Of a DNA stretch of 64,000 nucleotides, positions 18,554-27,709 are shown piece after piece. The translations under genes were made by a program, and so were the position numbers. Each line of letters opens with the position of its first letter. Positions within the stretch are counted from its first letter, which is position 1. A model generated the notes under the pieces. That model was not told the origin of the DNA. It saw only the letters and a program-made list of their open reading frames with translations, and ran no database searches. The DNA lies in NCBI RefSeq assembly GCF_000418325.1, contig NC_021658.1:10058001-10122000 (forward strand), given 5' to 3'. This DNA comes from Sorangium cellulosum So0157-2 (GTDB taxonomy: Bacteria; Myxococcota_A; Polyangia; Polyangiales; Polyangiaceae).

Positions 18554-19369
18554 ATGCCCGCGCCGACCCCGCTCCGCCTCGCCTGGGCGACCGACGTCCA
18601 CCTCAACTTCCTCTCTCGCCAGGATCTCGCCGGCTTCTGCTCGACCCTCGCCGCCACGGCCTCCGACGCCGTCCTCTTCACCGGCGACATCGCCGAGGCC
18701 GCGAGCCTCCGCCCCCTCCTCGAGACCGTCGCCCGGGCCATCGAGCGCCCGCTCTACTTCGTCCTCGGCAACCACGACTTCTACCGCGGGAGCATCGCCG
18801 CCGTGCGCGCCGAGGCCGCCGAGCTCTCCGCCACGTCCCCGTGGCTCAGGTGGCTCCCGTCGATTCCGCCGCTCGAGCTCGGCCCGGACACCGCCCTCGT
18901 CGGCCACGACGGCTGGGCCGACGCCCGCCTCGGCAACTACGAGAGGTCGCCCGTGACGCTCAACGATTACGTGCTCATCAAGGAGCTCGCCTTCCTCGAT
19001 CGGGACCGCCGGAGAGAGACCCTGCACCGCCTCGGCGACGAGGCCGCGGCGTACCTCCGCCGCGTCCTGCCCGATGCCCTCGAGCGGTACGGGCGCGTGA
19101 TCGTGGCCACGCACGTCCCGCCGTTCAAGGAGGCCTGCTGGCATGAAGGCCAGATCTCCAACGACGATTGGCTCCCCCACTTCACCTGCAAGGCCGCAGG
19201 CGAGGCGATCCGCGAGGCCGCCGAGCGGCACCCGGAGCGGCGGATCGAGGTGCTCTGTGGCCATACCCACGGCGCCGGGGTCGCGGAGATCCTCCCGAAC
19301 CTCGTCGTACGCACCGGCGGCGCCGAGTACGGCGAGCCCGCGGTGCAGGGCGTGATCGTGGCCACCTAG
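18554..19369 (+). CDS. Metallophosphoesterase
   Basis: The 271-residue calcineurin-like phosphoesterase has all motifs: ATDVHLN (D-x-H), FTGDIAE (GD), LGNHDFY (GNHD), VATHVPPF and CGHTHGAG (GHTH). The substrate cannot be read from the sequence. The start is ATG 18554. A hydrolase gene follows on the same strand after 129 bp. Confidence 0.85.
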   Translation: MPAPTPLRLAWATDVHLNFLSRQDLAGFCSTLAATASDAVLFTGDIAEAASLRPLLETVARAIERPLYFVLGNHDFYRGSIAAVRAEAAELSATSPWLRWLPSIPPLELGPDTALVGHDGWADARLGNYERSPVTLNDYVLIKELAFLDRDRRRETLHRLGDEAAAYLRRVLPDALERYGRVIVATHVPPFKEACWHEGQISNDDWLPHFTCKAAGEAIREAAERHPERRIEVLCGHTHGAGVAEILPNLVVRTGGAEYGEPAVQGVIVAT

Positions 19370-19498
19370 GCCGCCATCCAGCCGCGACGCGCGCCCTGCC
19401 GCCCTCGCGGACACGTCACCACGCATACCGTCCGGGCCCGCCGCGACGTATCCTCACACGCCCGCTGCCCCCCGCCGACCCCACGGAGCCGGTCATCC

Positions 19499-20320
19499 AT
19501 GCCGACGAACGATCCCGACAGCCAGCTCGACTCCCTGCTTCGCGCGCTCGAAGCGAGCCCCGAAGCCGCCGGCGTCTTCTATCCCAGGCAGGTGCCGAAG
19601 ATCCCGCAGGGCGGCGCGACGGACTACGACATCCCCGTCGCCCCCGGCGTGACGGTCGGGGCGCGATGGCACCTCGCCGACCCGAAGAACCCGACCGTGC
19701 TCGCCTTCCACGGCAACGGCGAGACCGTCCCCGACTACGACGACATCGCCGAGATGTGGCGGGACATCGGCCTCAACCTCTTCATCGTCGATTACCGTGG
19801 CTACGGCTGGAGCGGCGGCCGGCCGACGCTGCGCTCGCTCCACGACGACCCGGCGAAGGTCGCCGACTTCTTCGAGCGGGAGCTCGCCGAGAAGAGCCGC
19901 GCCGCTGGCCTCGACCGGCCGCCCGCGCCGCTGCTCTTCGGGCGCTCGCTCGGCAGCTCGCCCGCGTCGCGCATCGCCAGCGAGCGCGGCCACGCCTACC
20001 GCGCGCTGATCCTCGAGAGCGGCTTCAGCGACGTCCGGCACCTCCTCGCCCTCTTCCAGATCGAGCTCGGCGACCTGCGCGACGAGGCGCACCGCCGCTT
20101 CTCCAACCCGGAGCTCCTGAAGCGCGTCGAGATCCCCGTCCTCACCCTGCACGGCGCGCACGACAGCCTGCTCCCGCCGTTCCACGCCCGCGAGAACCAC
20201 GCGGCCGTCCCGCACGAGAAGAAGGAGCTCCGCCTCATCAACGGCGCCGGGCACAACGATATCCTCCTCTTCGCGCCGGCCTATTTCGGCGCGATTCGGG
20301 ACTTCCTGCAGCGGTCCTGA
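19499..20320 (+). CDS. Alpha/beta hydrolase
   Basis: The 273-residue protein has FHGNGETV (oxyanion region), LLFGRSLGSSPAS with the nucleophile Ser in GRSLGS, an acidic residue in LHGAHDSL and a His in INGAGHNDIL. This is the BEM46/YqkD-like subgroup of alpha/beta hydrolases, usually cytosolic or membrane-associated esterases of unknown substrate. There is no signal peptide. Confidence 0.85.
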   Translation: MPTNDPDSQLDSLLRALEASPEAAGVFYPRQVPKIPQGGATDYDIPVAPGVTVGARWHLADPKNPTVLAFHGNGETVPDYDDIAEMWRDIGLNLFIVDYRGYGWSGGRPTLRSLHDDPAKVADFFERELAEKSRAAGLDRPPAPLLFGRSLGSSPASRIASERGHAYRALILESGFSDVRHLLALFQIELGDLRDEAHRRFSNPELLKRVEIPVLTLHGAHDSLLPPFHARENHAAVPHEKKELRLINGAGHNDILLFAPAYFGAIRDFLQRS

Positions 20321-20341
20321 TGCGGGCGAGCCCCGCGTCCC

Positions 20342-21088
20342 TCACACCTCGATGACGAGGAACGACCGCCCGGTGAGCTTTTTGAGCAGCGGCATGGCCA
20401 CGTTGTAGACCGGCGTCCCCCTCGGCGTGCGCCCCTCGAGCGCCCCGTGGTGCGCGTGGCCGTGGAACACCACGTCGGGGCCGTACAGATCGATCGGCGC
20501 AGCCAGCCGGCTCGTCCCAAGGAAAGGCCTTATCTCCACGTTCTCGCCCACCGTCGTCTCCGGGATCGGCGTGTAATGCATGATCACGATCCGCTTGTCG
20601 CTGTCGAGCTGCGACAGCGCCGCCTCGAGCTTCAGCGCCTCGGTCACGGCCTCCTGGACGAAGGCCTTGAGCGGGCCCTCGCCGAACGCCTGCAGCGTCG
20701 CGCTCCCGAACCCGCCCATGAACCCCTTCACGCCCGCAACCCCGATGTCGTCGCGCAGGATCAGGTGATCCCCGTCGAGCACCTCGACGCCCGCGTCGCC
20801 GAGGAGCCTCGTGACCTCGGCGCCCGCGCCGCGGTCGAGATCGTGGTTGCCGAGCACGGCGGCGCACGGCACCGACAGCCCGGAGAGCGCGTCGGCCAGC
20901 ACCTTCGCCTCCTCGGGGTGGCCGCGATCGGTGAGATCGCCGCACAGGACGAGCAGCTCGGCCTCCGCGTTCACCGCCCGCACGAGCTCGCGCATCCTGC
21001 CGCCGTGCTCCGGCCGGCAATGCAGGTCCGACGCCGCCGCGACGCGCCGCTTGCCGTGATCCCCGCTGCCCCCGGCGGCGGCGCTCAT
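20342..21088 (-). CDS. Metallophosphoesterase, Icc-like
   Basis: The 248-residue calcineurin-like phosphoesterase has AASDLHCRPEH, LCGDLTDRG, LGNHDLDRG, IMHYTPIPET and FHGHAHHGA. The start ATG 21088 overlaps the stop of the upstream nucleotidyltransferase-like gene by four bases (ATGA), so the pair is translationally coupled. The C-terminal GRTPRGTPVYNVAMPLL segment is typical of Icc-like phosphodiesterases. Confidence 0.85.
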   Translation of the reverse strand: MSAAAGGSGDHGKRRVAAASDLHCRPEHGGRMRELVRAVNAEAELLVLCGDLTDRGHPEEAKVLADALSGLSVPCAAVLGNHDLDRGAGAEVTRLLGDAGVEVLDGDHLILRDDIGVAGVKGFMGGFGSATLQAFGEGPLKAFVQEAVTEALKLEAALSQLDSDKRIVIMHYTPIPETTVGENVEIRPFLGTSRLAAPIDLYGPDVVFHGHAHHGALEGRTPRGTPVYNVAMPLLKKLTGRSFLVIEV

Positions 21089-22098
21089 GATCCCGGCTTG
21101 CGGAGCCGCGCCGCCTCGGCCTCCGCCCCCAGACGATCCGCGCCGCCCGGCGCCCCCTCGCGGGCCTGCGCCCCCGTGTTGCCGACGCGCCGCCGCGCCG
21201 CCCCGGACCGCCGGCGCTTCCGGCACGGCGACCCCAGCGCCACCTCGGGCTCGGGCGCGGGGCCGGCGGGCGCAGCCACGAGCCCGAGCTCCTCGTAATC
21301 GTGCGCGTACTGCCGCCGGCTGATCAGGTTCCCCCGGCAGACCCGCAGCGGCGCGTCGCCGGCCCGCGACTGCTCCAGCGTGCGCCGGCAGAGCTCCGCG
21401 ACGAGCCACTCGGGCACCCGGCTCCGCGCGCCGGGATAGACGAAGCGGTACAGCGTGACGTGCGCGAACAGGACCTCCCAGTGCGGGCCGAACCGGTCGA
21501 GGAGCCGCTCCCAGTCCATCTCGTCGCCGCACGCGTAGATGAGGTGGTTCACGTCGGCCCCGTCGTACCGCTCCCGCTCGTCCACGAACGCCTTCGTGAA
21601 GATGATCTCCTCGACCGGCGCGATCAGACAGGAGTGCCCCAGGATCGTCGCCGGGCGCGCGTGCTCGAACCAGCCGCCGTCCACCACGGCCAGGCCGTTG
21701 CTCGACGAGAAGATGAGATCGATGAAGCGATCGCCGGCATACGCCTTCCCGATCCACCGCGGGTCGAGCAGCGCCGTCTCGAAGCCGATCCGCTCGAGCG
21801 CCCTGAACGCCGCCGGCACCTCCCGCTCCTCCAGCATCACGTCGAGATCCTTCGTGTCCCGGAAGATGCCGGTGTACGCAAAGAAGGCATACGCCCCCGC
21901 CACCATGAAGGGCACGCCGGCGCACAGGAGCGACTCCAGCGCCCTTACCCTTACCTCCAGCTCGCCCGCGCGGGACAGCAGGCCGGCGGCATCGTCGGTG
22001 GCCGGCGGGGCGAGCGCCGCGCGCTCGCCGGCCCGCGTCGCCCGGGCTGAACCCGCGCGCTCCGCGTCGAAGACGGCAGGGGATCCGCTGCGGGCCAT
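21085..22098 (-). CDS. Nucleotidyltransferase-fold protein
   Basis: The 337-residue protein has FMVAGAYAFFAYTGIFRDTK followed by DLDVML, a GA-x-A...KDLD arrangement seen in the nucleotidyltransferase-fold families of DUF6036 type. FIDLIF may give a third acidic ligand. Residues ~290-337 are Arg/Ala-rich and probably disordered. The start is ATG 22098; longer frames upstream have no support. It overlaps the phosphoesterase gene by 4 bp. The target is unknown; no HEPN or other partner gene is adjacent. Confidence 0.7.
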   Translation of the reverse strand: MARSGSPAVFDAERAGSARATRAGERAALAPPATDDAAGLLSRAGELEVRVRALESLLCAGVPFMVAGAYAFFAYTGIFRDTKDLDVMLEEREVPAAFRALERIGFETALLDPRWIGKAYAGDRFIDLIFSSSNGLAVVDGGWFEHARPATILGHSCLIAPVEEIIFTKAFVDERERYDGADVNHLIYACGDEMDWERLLDRFGPHWEVLFAHVTLYRFVYPGARSRVPEWLVAELCRRTLEQSRAGDAPLRVCRGNLISRRQYAHDYEELGLVAAPAGPAPEPEVALGSPCRKRRRSGAARRRVGNTGAQAREGAPGGADRLGAEAEAARLRKPGS

Positions 22099-22325
22099 CC
22101 CGCTCTGCGTAATGAACAGGACGTGCGATGGCGACCCCCCTCCGCCCCCACCCTGCGCTCGTCGACGCGGCAGCGGGAACAGAGGCGGGTTCGTCCTCGC
22201 TGACCATTGCAAGCAGAGGCAGGTCTGGCTCAAGCTCGCCTGCCGGGATCGCTCGGCGCGCTCTCGGCTGGCAGGAGACGGGGCGCGGCCCCCCGGCGCT
22301 CGAAGCTCGAAGAGGAGGCACATCC

Positions 22326-23732
22326 GTGAACACCGCGATCGCGACGATCAATCCAGCGACGGGAGAGACGCTCGAGACCTTCGAGCCCCTCTCGCCGGCG
22401 GCGCTGGAGCAGAAGGTGGCGCGCGCGCACGCCACGTTCCGCAGCTTCCGGCAGACCCCGGTCGCCGAGCGCGCCCAGAAGCTCCGCCGGGCGGCCGAGA
22501 TCCTGGAGGCCGAGAAGGAGCAGCTCGGGCGGCTCATGACGCTCGAGATGGGCAAGACCATCGGCTCCGCCGTCGCCGAGGCCCAGAAGTGCGCGACCGT
22601 GTGCCGCTACTACGCCGACAACGCCGAGCGCCAGCTCGCCCCCGAGGAGGTCGCCACCGACGCCGGCAAGAGCTACGTGGCGTTCCACCCGCTCGGCCCG
22701 GTGCTCGCCATCATGCCGTGGAACTTCCCGTTCTGGCAGGTCTTCCGGTTCGCCGCGCCGGCGCTCGTCGCCGGCAACGTCGGCCTCCTCAAGCACGCGT
22801 CGAACGTCCCCCGCTGCGCGCTCGCCATCGAGGACATCCTCCGCCGGGCCGGCTTCCCGGAGGGCGCCTTCCAGGCGCTGCTCACCGGGACCGACGTGGT
22901 GCCGCGCCTACTCGCCGACCCGCGCATCGCGGCCGCGACGCTCACCGGCAGCGAGAACGCGGGGCGCAGCGTCGGCGCCCACGCGGGCAAGCACCTCAAG
23001 AAGGTGGTGCTGGAGCTCGGCGGCAGCGATCCGTTCATCGTCCTGCCGAGCGCCGACCTCAACGCCGCCGTCGGGACCGCGATCAAGGCGCGCATCATCA
23101 ACAACGGCCAGTCCTGCATCGCGGCGAAGCGCTTCATCGTGCACGAGTCGGTCGTGCCGGAGTTCGAGCAGCGCTTCGTCGCGGCCATGCGGCGCCTCCG
23201 GGTGGGCGATCCGATGGACCCGTCGGTCGACGTCGGGCCGCTCGCCACGGCGCAGATCGCCGCGGAGCTCGAGGAGCAGGTGCGGGCCTCGGTGGCCGCG
23301 GGCGCGCTCCTGCTCACCGGAGGCAAGCGGCTGAAGGGGCCGGGCAACTACTTCCCGCCGACCGTGCTCACCGACGTCCGGAGCCCCTCCCCGGCGGCCG
23401 ACGACGAGCTCTTCGGCCCGGTCGCCGCCGTCTTCCGCGTCGCCGACCTCGACGAGGCCATCCACATGGCGAACTCCACCCGGTTCGGCCTCGGGGCGAG
23501 CGCCTGGACCCGCGACCCCCAGGAGCGCGAGCGCCTCATCGACGAGCTCGAGGCCGGCCAGGTGTTCATCAACGGGATGGTCGTGTCCGACCCGCGGCTG
23601 CCGTTCGGCGGGGTCAAGATGTCCGGCCACGGCCGCGAGCTCTCGTCGTACGGCCTGCGCGAGTTCGTGAACATCAAGACCGTCTGGATCGCGAAGGACG
23701 AACGGCCGAGGGGCCTGCCCGCAACCGAGTAG
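22326..23732 (+). CDS. Aldehyde dehydrogenase, succinate-semialdehyde type
   Basis: The 468-residue NAD(P)-dependent aldehyde dehydrogenase has IMPWNFPFWQVFR, the catalytic Glu in LELGGSDPFIV and the catalytic Cys in NNGQSCIAAKR, and ends in LPFGGVKMSGHGRE. The pattern fits the GabD/Sad group that oxidises succinate semialdehyde. The start GTG 22326 has GAGGAGG nine bases upstream. Three in-register TAG codons fall in a 9-bp repeat at the 3' end. Confidence 0.88.
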   Translation: MNTAIATINPATGETLETFEPLSPAALEQKVARAHATFRSFRQTPVAERAQKLRRAAEILEAEKEQLGRLMTLEMGKTIGSAVAEAQKCATVCRYYADNAERQLAPEEVATDAGKSYVAFHPLGPVLAIMPWNFPFWQVFRFAAPALVAGNVGLLKHASNVPRCALAIEDILRRAGFPEGAFQALLTGTDVVPRLLADPRIAAATLTGSENAGRSVGAHAGKHLKKVVLELGGSDPFIVLPSADLNAAVGTAIKARIINNGQSCIAAKRFIVHESVVPEFEQRFVAAMRRLRVGDPMDPSVDVGPLATAQIAAELEEQVRASVAAGALLLTGGKRLKGPGNYFPPTVLTDVRSPSPAADDELFGPVAAVFRVADLDEAIHMANSTRFGLGASAWTRDPQERERLIDELEAGQVFINGMVVSDPRLPFGGVKMSGHGRELSSYGLREFVNIKTVWIAKDERPRGLPATE

Positions 23733-23750
23733 ACGGAGTAGACGGAGTAG
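23727..23750 (+). repeat. 9-bp tandem repeat at the aldehyde dehydrogenase stop
   Basis: GAGTAGACG is present 2.7 times and supplies three TAG stops in the same frame. The next gene begins four bases later, so the repeat is also the intergenic spacer. Confidence 0.8.
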
Positions 23751-23753
23751 ATC

Positions 23754-24125
23754 GTGTCGGAAGATCCGGCCGTGGCCGCTCTGCTGAGCGAGTACCCTCC
23801 CGCAGCGCAGCAGCTGACCTTGCGCGTGCGCAAGCTGCTCCTCCGCATCATCCCCGACGTGCACGAGCACGTCTTTCCAGGCTGGCGGATCATCAGCTTC
23901 CGCATGGGCGACGCGCAGAAGCACCAGATCTGCTGGCTCGCCCCGCAGCGCTTCGGCGTGAACCTCGGCTTCGAGCACGGCGCCGAGCTGCCCGATCCTG
24001 GCGGCCTGCTCACCGGCGACGCCAAGCGGGCCAGGAACGTCCATATCCGCTCGGCCAAGGACGTGGACGTCGCCAAGATCGCCGCGCTGGTCGCGGCCGC
24101 CGTCGAGCTCCGCCGGGACCGCTGA
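23754..24125 (+). CDS. DUF1801/YdhG-like protein
   Basis: The 123-residue cytosolic protein matches the DUF1801 pattern: a helical N-terminus, HEHVFPGWRIISFRMGD, then ICWLAPQRFGVNLGFEHGAE and a basic, helical end. Members fold like YjbR/iron-chaperone frataxin analogues, and their role is poorly known. The start is GTG 23754. It follows the aldehyde dehydrogenase by 21 bp. Confidence 0.75.
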   Translation: MSEDPAVAALLSEYPPAAQQLTLRVRKLLLRIIPDVHEHVFPGWRIISFRMGDAQKHQICWLAPQRFGVNLGFEHGAELPDPGGLLTGDAKRARNVHIRSAKDVDVAKIAALVAAAVELRRDR

Positions 24126-24167
24126 CCGCGCGGGGCCGCGCGGCGCGAGGGCGGCGGGCGCCGCGGC

Positions 24168-26594
24168 TCAGGAGCGCCGGTAGACCACCCGCCCGCCGGT
24201 CTTGCCCAGCGCGTACGAGAACCCGAGCTCCAGCGTGGAGCGGGTGACGATGCCCCCGAGGTCGAGCCCCTGATCCACCATGAGCCGCGCCGCCTCCGGC
24301 GCGATCCCGACGAGCACGACCTCGGACCCGAGCATCGCGGCGGCGCGCGCCGCCTGCGCGATGTGGCTCGCCGCGCTCGCGTCGACGACCGCCATGCCGG
24401 TCACGTCGATGATCACGGCGCGCGCCTTGTGCTCGGAGATCTCCTGCAGCATCGCCTCGATGAAGCGGCCCGAGCGCTGCGCGTCCAGCGTGCCGACGAT
24501 CGGCATGACGAGGACGCCGGGCGCGATCGGCACGGCCGGGCTCGACATCGCGGCGATCGTGTCGAGGAGCGCCTCCTGGCGGCGGCTCAGCGACTCGAGC
24601 TCCCGCGTCCGCTCCTTGATCCGCGAGAGGAGCCGCGCGTTCTCGAGCACGACGGCCGCCACGGAGGCCACGCGCTCGATCAGCGCCAGGTCGTTCGCCG
24701 AGCACGCGTCGGGCCGCGGGCTGCTCAGCATGAGGACCCCGAGGACCGCCTCCCGGGAGAGCAGCGGCACGCCGACCAGCGTGCGCGCGCCGTTCCAGCG
24801 GGCCTCGGCGACGTCGCTGAAGTGCTGGTACTCGCTCGACGCGGTGTCGATGACGAGCGAGCTGCACGAGCTCATCACCCGGCCCACGAGGGAGTCCTCC
24901 GCGACCGGCGCGCGCTCGTCGTCGACGAGGCTCTCACGCTCGGCCATGCCGATCACCAGAAACTCGAGCGGCCGGCCGCGGCCCGACGCGCCCAGCCGGC
25001 GGTTCGTGATCCGGCGGGCGGAGCTCATGGCGAGGTGATCCGAGAGCGCCACCGAGAACGGCGTGCGCTCGACCGTCACGACGTCGAGGCCCGTGTCGAT
25101 GAAGCGCGACGCCGGCAGGGCCTCGAGCGCCGCCTCGACGCCGCGCGTGGCCATGTCGTAGAGCACCTGCACGCAGCGGTACCCCATGTCGTACTCGCGC
25201 TGCACGATCGCGGCGTGGACCACGCCGTCCTGGAGCATGGCGACCGTGGGCGTGATGAGATCGAAGGCGACGAGCTTGAGATCCCCGGACCGGCCGAGCG
25301 TCACCGAGGCCGCGCCGAAGCTCGGGCCGTTCTCGCTGCACACCCCGAACGCGCCGGCGATCTCGGGGTCGTCGCGCAGCGCGGCGGTGGCGAGCTCGAC
25401 CCCGCGCGCGGGGTCGAAGTGGTTCTCGAGGGGCGCGCCGATGCGGATCGCCGAGCCGGCGACGGCCTCGCGGAAGCCCGCGAGGCGCTCGCCCGCGTTG
25501 GACACGGCGAAGGAGGCCGCCTGGGTCACGACCAGGCCGCCCTGCGGCAGGAGCCGCAGCATCACCTCGCCCGCGAGCCTGCCGGCGGCCCGGTTGTCGG
25601 TCCCGATGTAGACCGGGGCCGCGCTGCCCTGCACGGTCGGCGAGTCGATCGCGACCACCGCGACGCCCGCCGCGACCGCGCGGCGGATGAGCGGCTCGAG
25701 CGCGGCCGGATCGATCGGCGCGACGGCGATGCACTTCACGCCCCGGCGGAGCCCTTCCTCGAACAGCGCCTCCTGCGACGCGGGGTCGGCGCCCACCCCG
25801 CTCCTGAACCCCACCGCCACCCGCAGATCCCGCCCCGCGGCCAGCGCGCCGTCGCGCACGTTGTTCCAGTACGCCGTCATCGGCCGGCGGGGGGCCTTGT
25901 AGAGGCGCAGCGTGCGCCGCGCGTCCGCCGCGCGCTCGCGCCCCGCGTCCTCCAGGATGGCGAGGTCGATCGTGCCCCAGCGCGGGCCCGTCTGCACGCT
26001 CCGGATCCCGTCCGCGAGCGTCTCGATGAGCTCCACGAGATCGACCGACTCGGCGACGGAGCTCAGCACCTCCTCGAGCAGGCGCAGCTCCTGGGCGACC
26101 TGCGCCTTCTCCTCGAACAGGCCGCGCCGCTCGAGCGCGGCGCCCGCGCTCTCCGCGACCGACTCCACGAGCGCGCGGTACGGGCCCGAGAGCGGCGCGT
26201 CGTCCGGCTGCTCCAGCGCGAGGTAGGCGCCCGGCCCTCCGAACAGGGGCACCGGCACGACCTGCACGTACGCGCCCTCGGGCGGCCAGCCGGGCCGCTC
26301 CGCGACCTCGGGCAGGTGCGCCCGGTACCACGCGGCCGCGGGGACGAGGCACGGGCCGCGCGCCGCCTCGGGCGCCGCGGCCGGGCCGAACGGCGCCGAC
26401 GCGCTCAGCAGCCCGCCGTCCGACGGCGTGCGCAGCTTGCCCGGCAGGATGCCGTCGAGCCCCACGGTCGCCGTGTACACGAGCCGCCGTCCCGCGCGCA
26501 CCAGCAGGCCGCCGCGCTGCGCGCCCGGGAGGCTGGCCATGGCGCGCTGCACCAGGTGGTGGAGCGTCGAGAAAACATCGAGTCCGGTATTCAT
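24168..26594 (-). CDS. GAF - periplasmic-binding-fold - GAF - STAS regulator
   Basis: The 808-residue protein has no signal peptide or membrane span, so it is cytosolic. Residues ~1-170 look like a GAF domain and a short helical linker follows. Residues ~210-510 are a complete type-1 periplasmic-binding fold of the ribose-binder class, seen in GVKCIAVAPIDPAALEPLI, PVYIGTDNRAAGRLAGEVML and FGVCSENGPSFGAASVTLG. A second GAF-like region follows (VIDTASSEYQHFSDV and TLVGVPLLSREAVLGVLML). The C-terminus is an RsbR-type STAS domain (VPIAPGVLVMPIVGTLDAQR and IIDVTGMAVVDASAASHI), with the phosphorylatable Thr kept in DVTG. The likely role is sensing a small ligand in a stressosome-like switch. It is divergent from the tyrosine operon. 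Confidence 0.8.
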   Translation of the reverse strand: MNTGLDVFSTLHHLVQRAMASLPGAQRGGLLVRAGRRLVYTATVGLDGILPGKLRTPSDGGLLSASAPFGPAAAPEAARGPCLVPAAAWYRAHLPEVAERPGWPPEGAYVQVVPVPLFGGPGAYLALEQPDDAPLSGPYRALVESVAESAGAALERRGLFEEKAQVAQELRLLEEVLSSVAESVDLVELIETLADGIRSVQTGPRWGTIDLAILEDAGRERAADARRTLRLYKAPRRPMTAYWNNVRDGALAAGRDLRVAVGFRSGVGADPASQEALFEEGLRRGVKCIAVAPIDPAALEPLIRRAVAAGVAVVAIDSPTVQGSAAPVYIGTDNRAAGRLAGEVMLRLLPQGGLVVTQAASFAVSNAGERLAGFREAVAGSAIRIGAPLENHFDPARGVELATAALRDDPEIAGAFGVCSENGPSFGAASVTLGRSGDLKLVAFDLITPTVAMLQDGVVHAAIVQREYDMGYRCVQVLYDMATRGVEAALEALPASRFIDTGLDVVTVERTPFSVALSDHLAMSSARRITNRRLGASGRGRPLEFLVIGMAERESLVDDERAPVAEDSLVGRVMSSCSSLVIDTASSEYQHFSDVAEARWNGARTLVGVPLLSREAVLGVLMLSSPRPDACSANDLALIERVASVAAVVLENARLLSRIKERTRELESLSRRQEALLDTIAAMSSPAVPIAPGVLVMPIVGTLDAQRSGRFIEAMLQEISEHKARAVIIDVTGMAVVDASAASHIAQAARAAAMLGSEVVLVGIAPEAARLMVDQGLDLGGIVTRSTLELGFSYALGKTGGRVVYRRS

Positions 26595-26676
26595 GCAGAT
26601 CCGTTCAGCCGGTCACCCGGTCGCCCGCCGCGCGCGACGCAAGGGGCACTGTGCTAGCAGGCGCGAGCGGCCTCGT

Positions 26677-26687
26677 GCTTGTCAAGC
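26677..26687. promoter_or_regulatory. Palindrome upstream of the tyrosine operon
   Basis: GCTTGTCAAGC is a perfect 11-bp palindrome (GCTTG-T-CAAGC), 45 bp before the FAH start and 83 bp from the divergent STAS-protein start. It is a possible operator; there is no other evidence. Confidence 0.3.
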
Positions 26688-26731
26688 GGAGACGATGAGA
26701 GCACCGTACCGCACCAGGAGCTCGCCCCCGC

Positions 26732-27709
26732 ATGAAGCTCGCCTCTCTCCGCGGCCCTGGCCGCGACGGCACGCTCGTCGTCGTCCGCCGCGACGGCCTC
26801 GCGTACGCGCCGGCCGGCGCCGCGTTTCCCACGCTCCAGGCCGCGCTCGACGACTGGGCGCGCGCCGAGCCGGCGCTGCGCCGCATCGCCGACGACATCG
26901 AGCGCGGCGGCGCGGCCGTGGCCCCGCTCGTCGTTGAAGAGCTCGCCGCGCCCTTGCCCCGCGCGTACGAGTGGATCGACGGGTCGGCGTACATCCACCA
27001 CATCGAGCTCGTGCGCAGGGCACGCGGCGCCGAGCCGCCGGAGACGCTCACGACCGATCCGCTCGTGTACCAGGGCGGCTCCGGCGTCCTCCTCGGGCCG
27101 ACCGACGACATCGTCGTGCGCGACGAGGCCTGGGGCCTCGATTTCGAGGCCGAGGTCTGCGCCGTCCTCGGCGACACCCCGCAGGGCACGCGCCGCGACG
27201 AGGCCCACCGGCACATCCGCCTGTTCCTCCTGGCCAACGACGTGACGCTGCGCAACCTCGTGCCCGCCGAGCTCGCGAAGGGCTTCGGGTTCTTCTGCTC
27301 GAAGCCGGCGACGGCGTTCTCCCCGTTCGCGATCACGCCGGACGAGCTCGGCGACGCGTTTCGCGACGGGCGCGTCCACCTGCGGCTCCGCTCGACCTAC
27401 AACGGCGCGCTCGTCGGCGACCCCGAGGCCGGCCCGGAGATGCACTTCTCGTTCTTCGACCTCATCGAGCACATCGCCAGGACCCGCAGCTTCACCGCCG
27501 GGACCCTCCTCGGCAGCGGCACCGTCTCGAACCGGGATCCGGCGCGCGGCGTGTCGTGCCTGGCGGAGAAGCGCATGCTCGAGATCCTCGCGCACGGGGC
27601 GGCGAGGACGCCTTTCATGAAGCCAGGAGACACGATCATGATCGAGATGCTGAATCGCTCGGGAGAGAGCCTGTTCGGGCGCATCGCGCAGCGGGTGGTG
27701 GCCGGATGA
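26732..27709 (+). CDS. Fumarylacetoacetate hydrolase family protein
   Basis: It hydrolyses fumarylacetoacetate to fumarate and acetoacetate, the last step of tyrosine breakdown. The 325-residue protein has the FAH-fold signature around DEAWGLDFEAEVCAVLGD, where the acidic metal ligands lie, and FLLANDVTLRNLV, GSGTVSNRD and FMKPGDTIMIEM. The start is ATG 26732. Its stop overlaps the isomerase start (ATGA), and all four genes of the pathway follow in one direction. Confidence 0.9.
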   Translation: MKLASLRGPGRDGTLVVVRRDGLAYAPAGAAFPTLQAALDDWARAEPALRRIADDIERGGAAVAPLVVEELAAPLPRAYEWIDGSAYIHHIELVRRARGAEPPETLTTDPLVYQGGSGVLLGPTDDIVVRDEAWGLDFEAEVCAVLGDTPQGTRRDEAHRHIRLFLLANDVTLRNLVPAELAKGFGFFCSKPATAFSPFAITPDELGDAFRDGRVHLRLRSTYNGALVGDPEAGPEMHFSFFDLIEHIARTRSFTAGTLLGSGTVSNRDPARGVSCLAEKRMLEILAHGAARTPFMKPGDTIMIEMLNRSGESLFGRIAQRVVAG

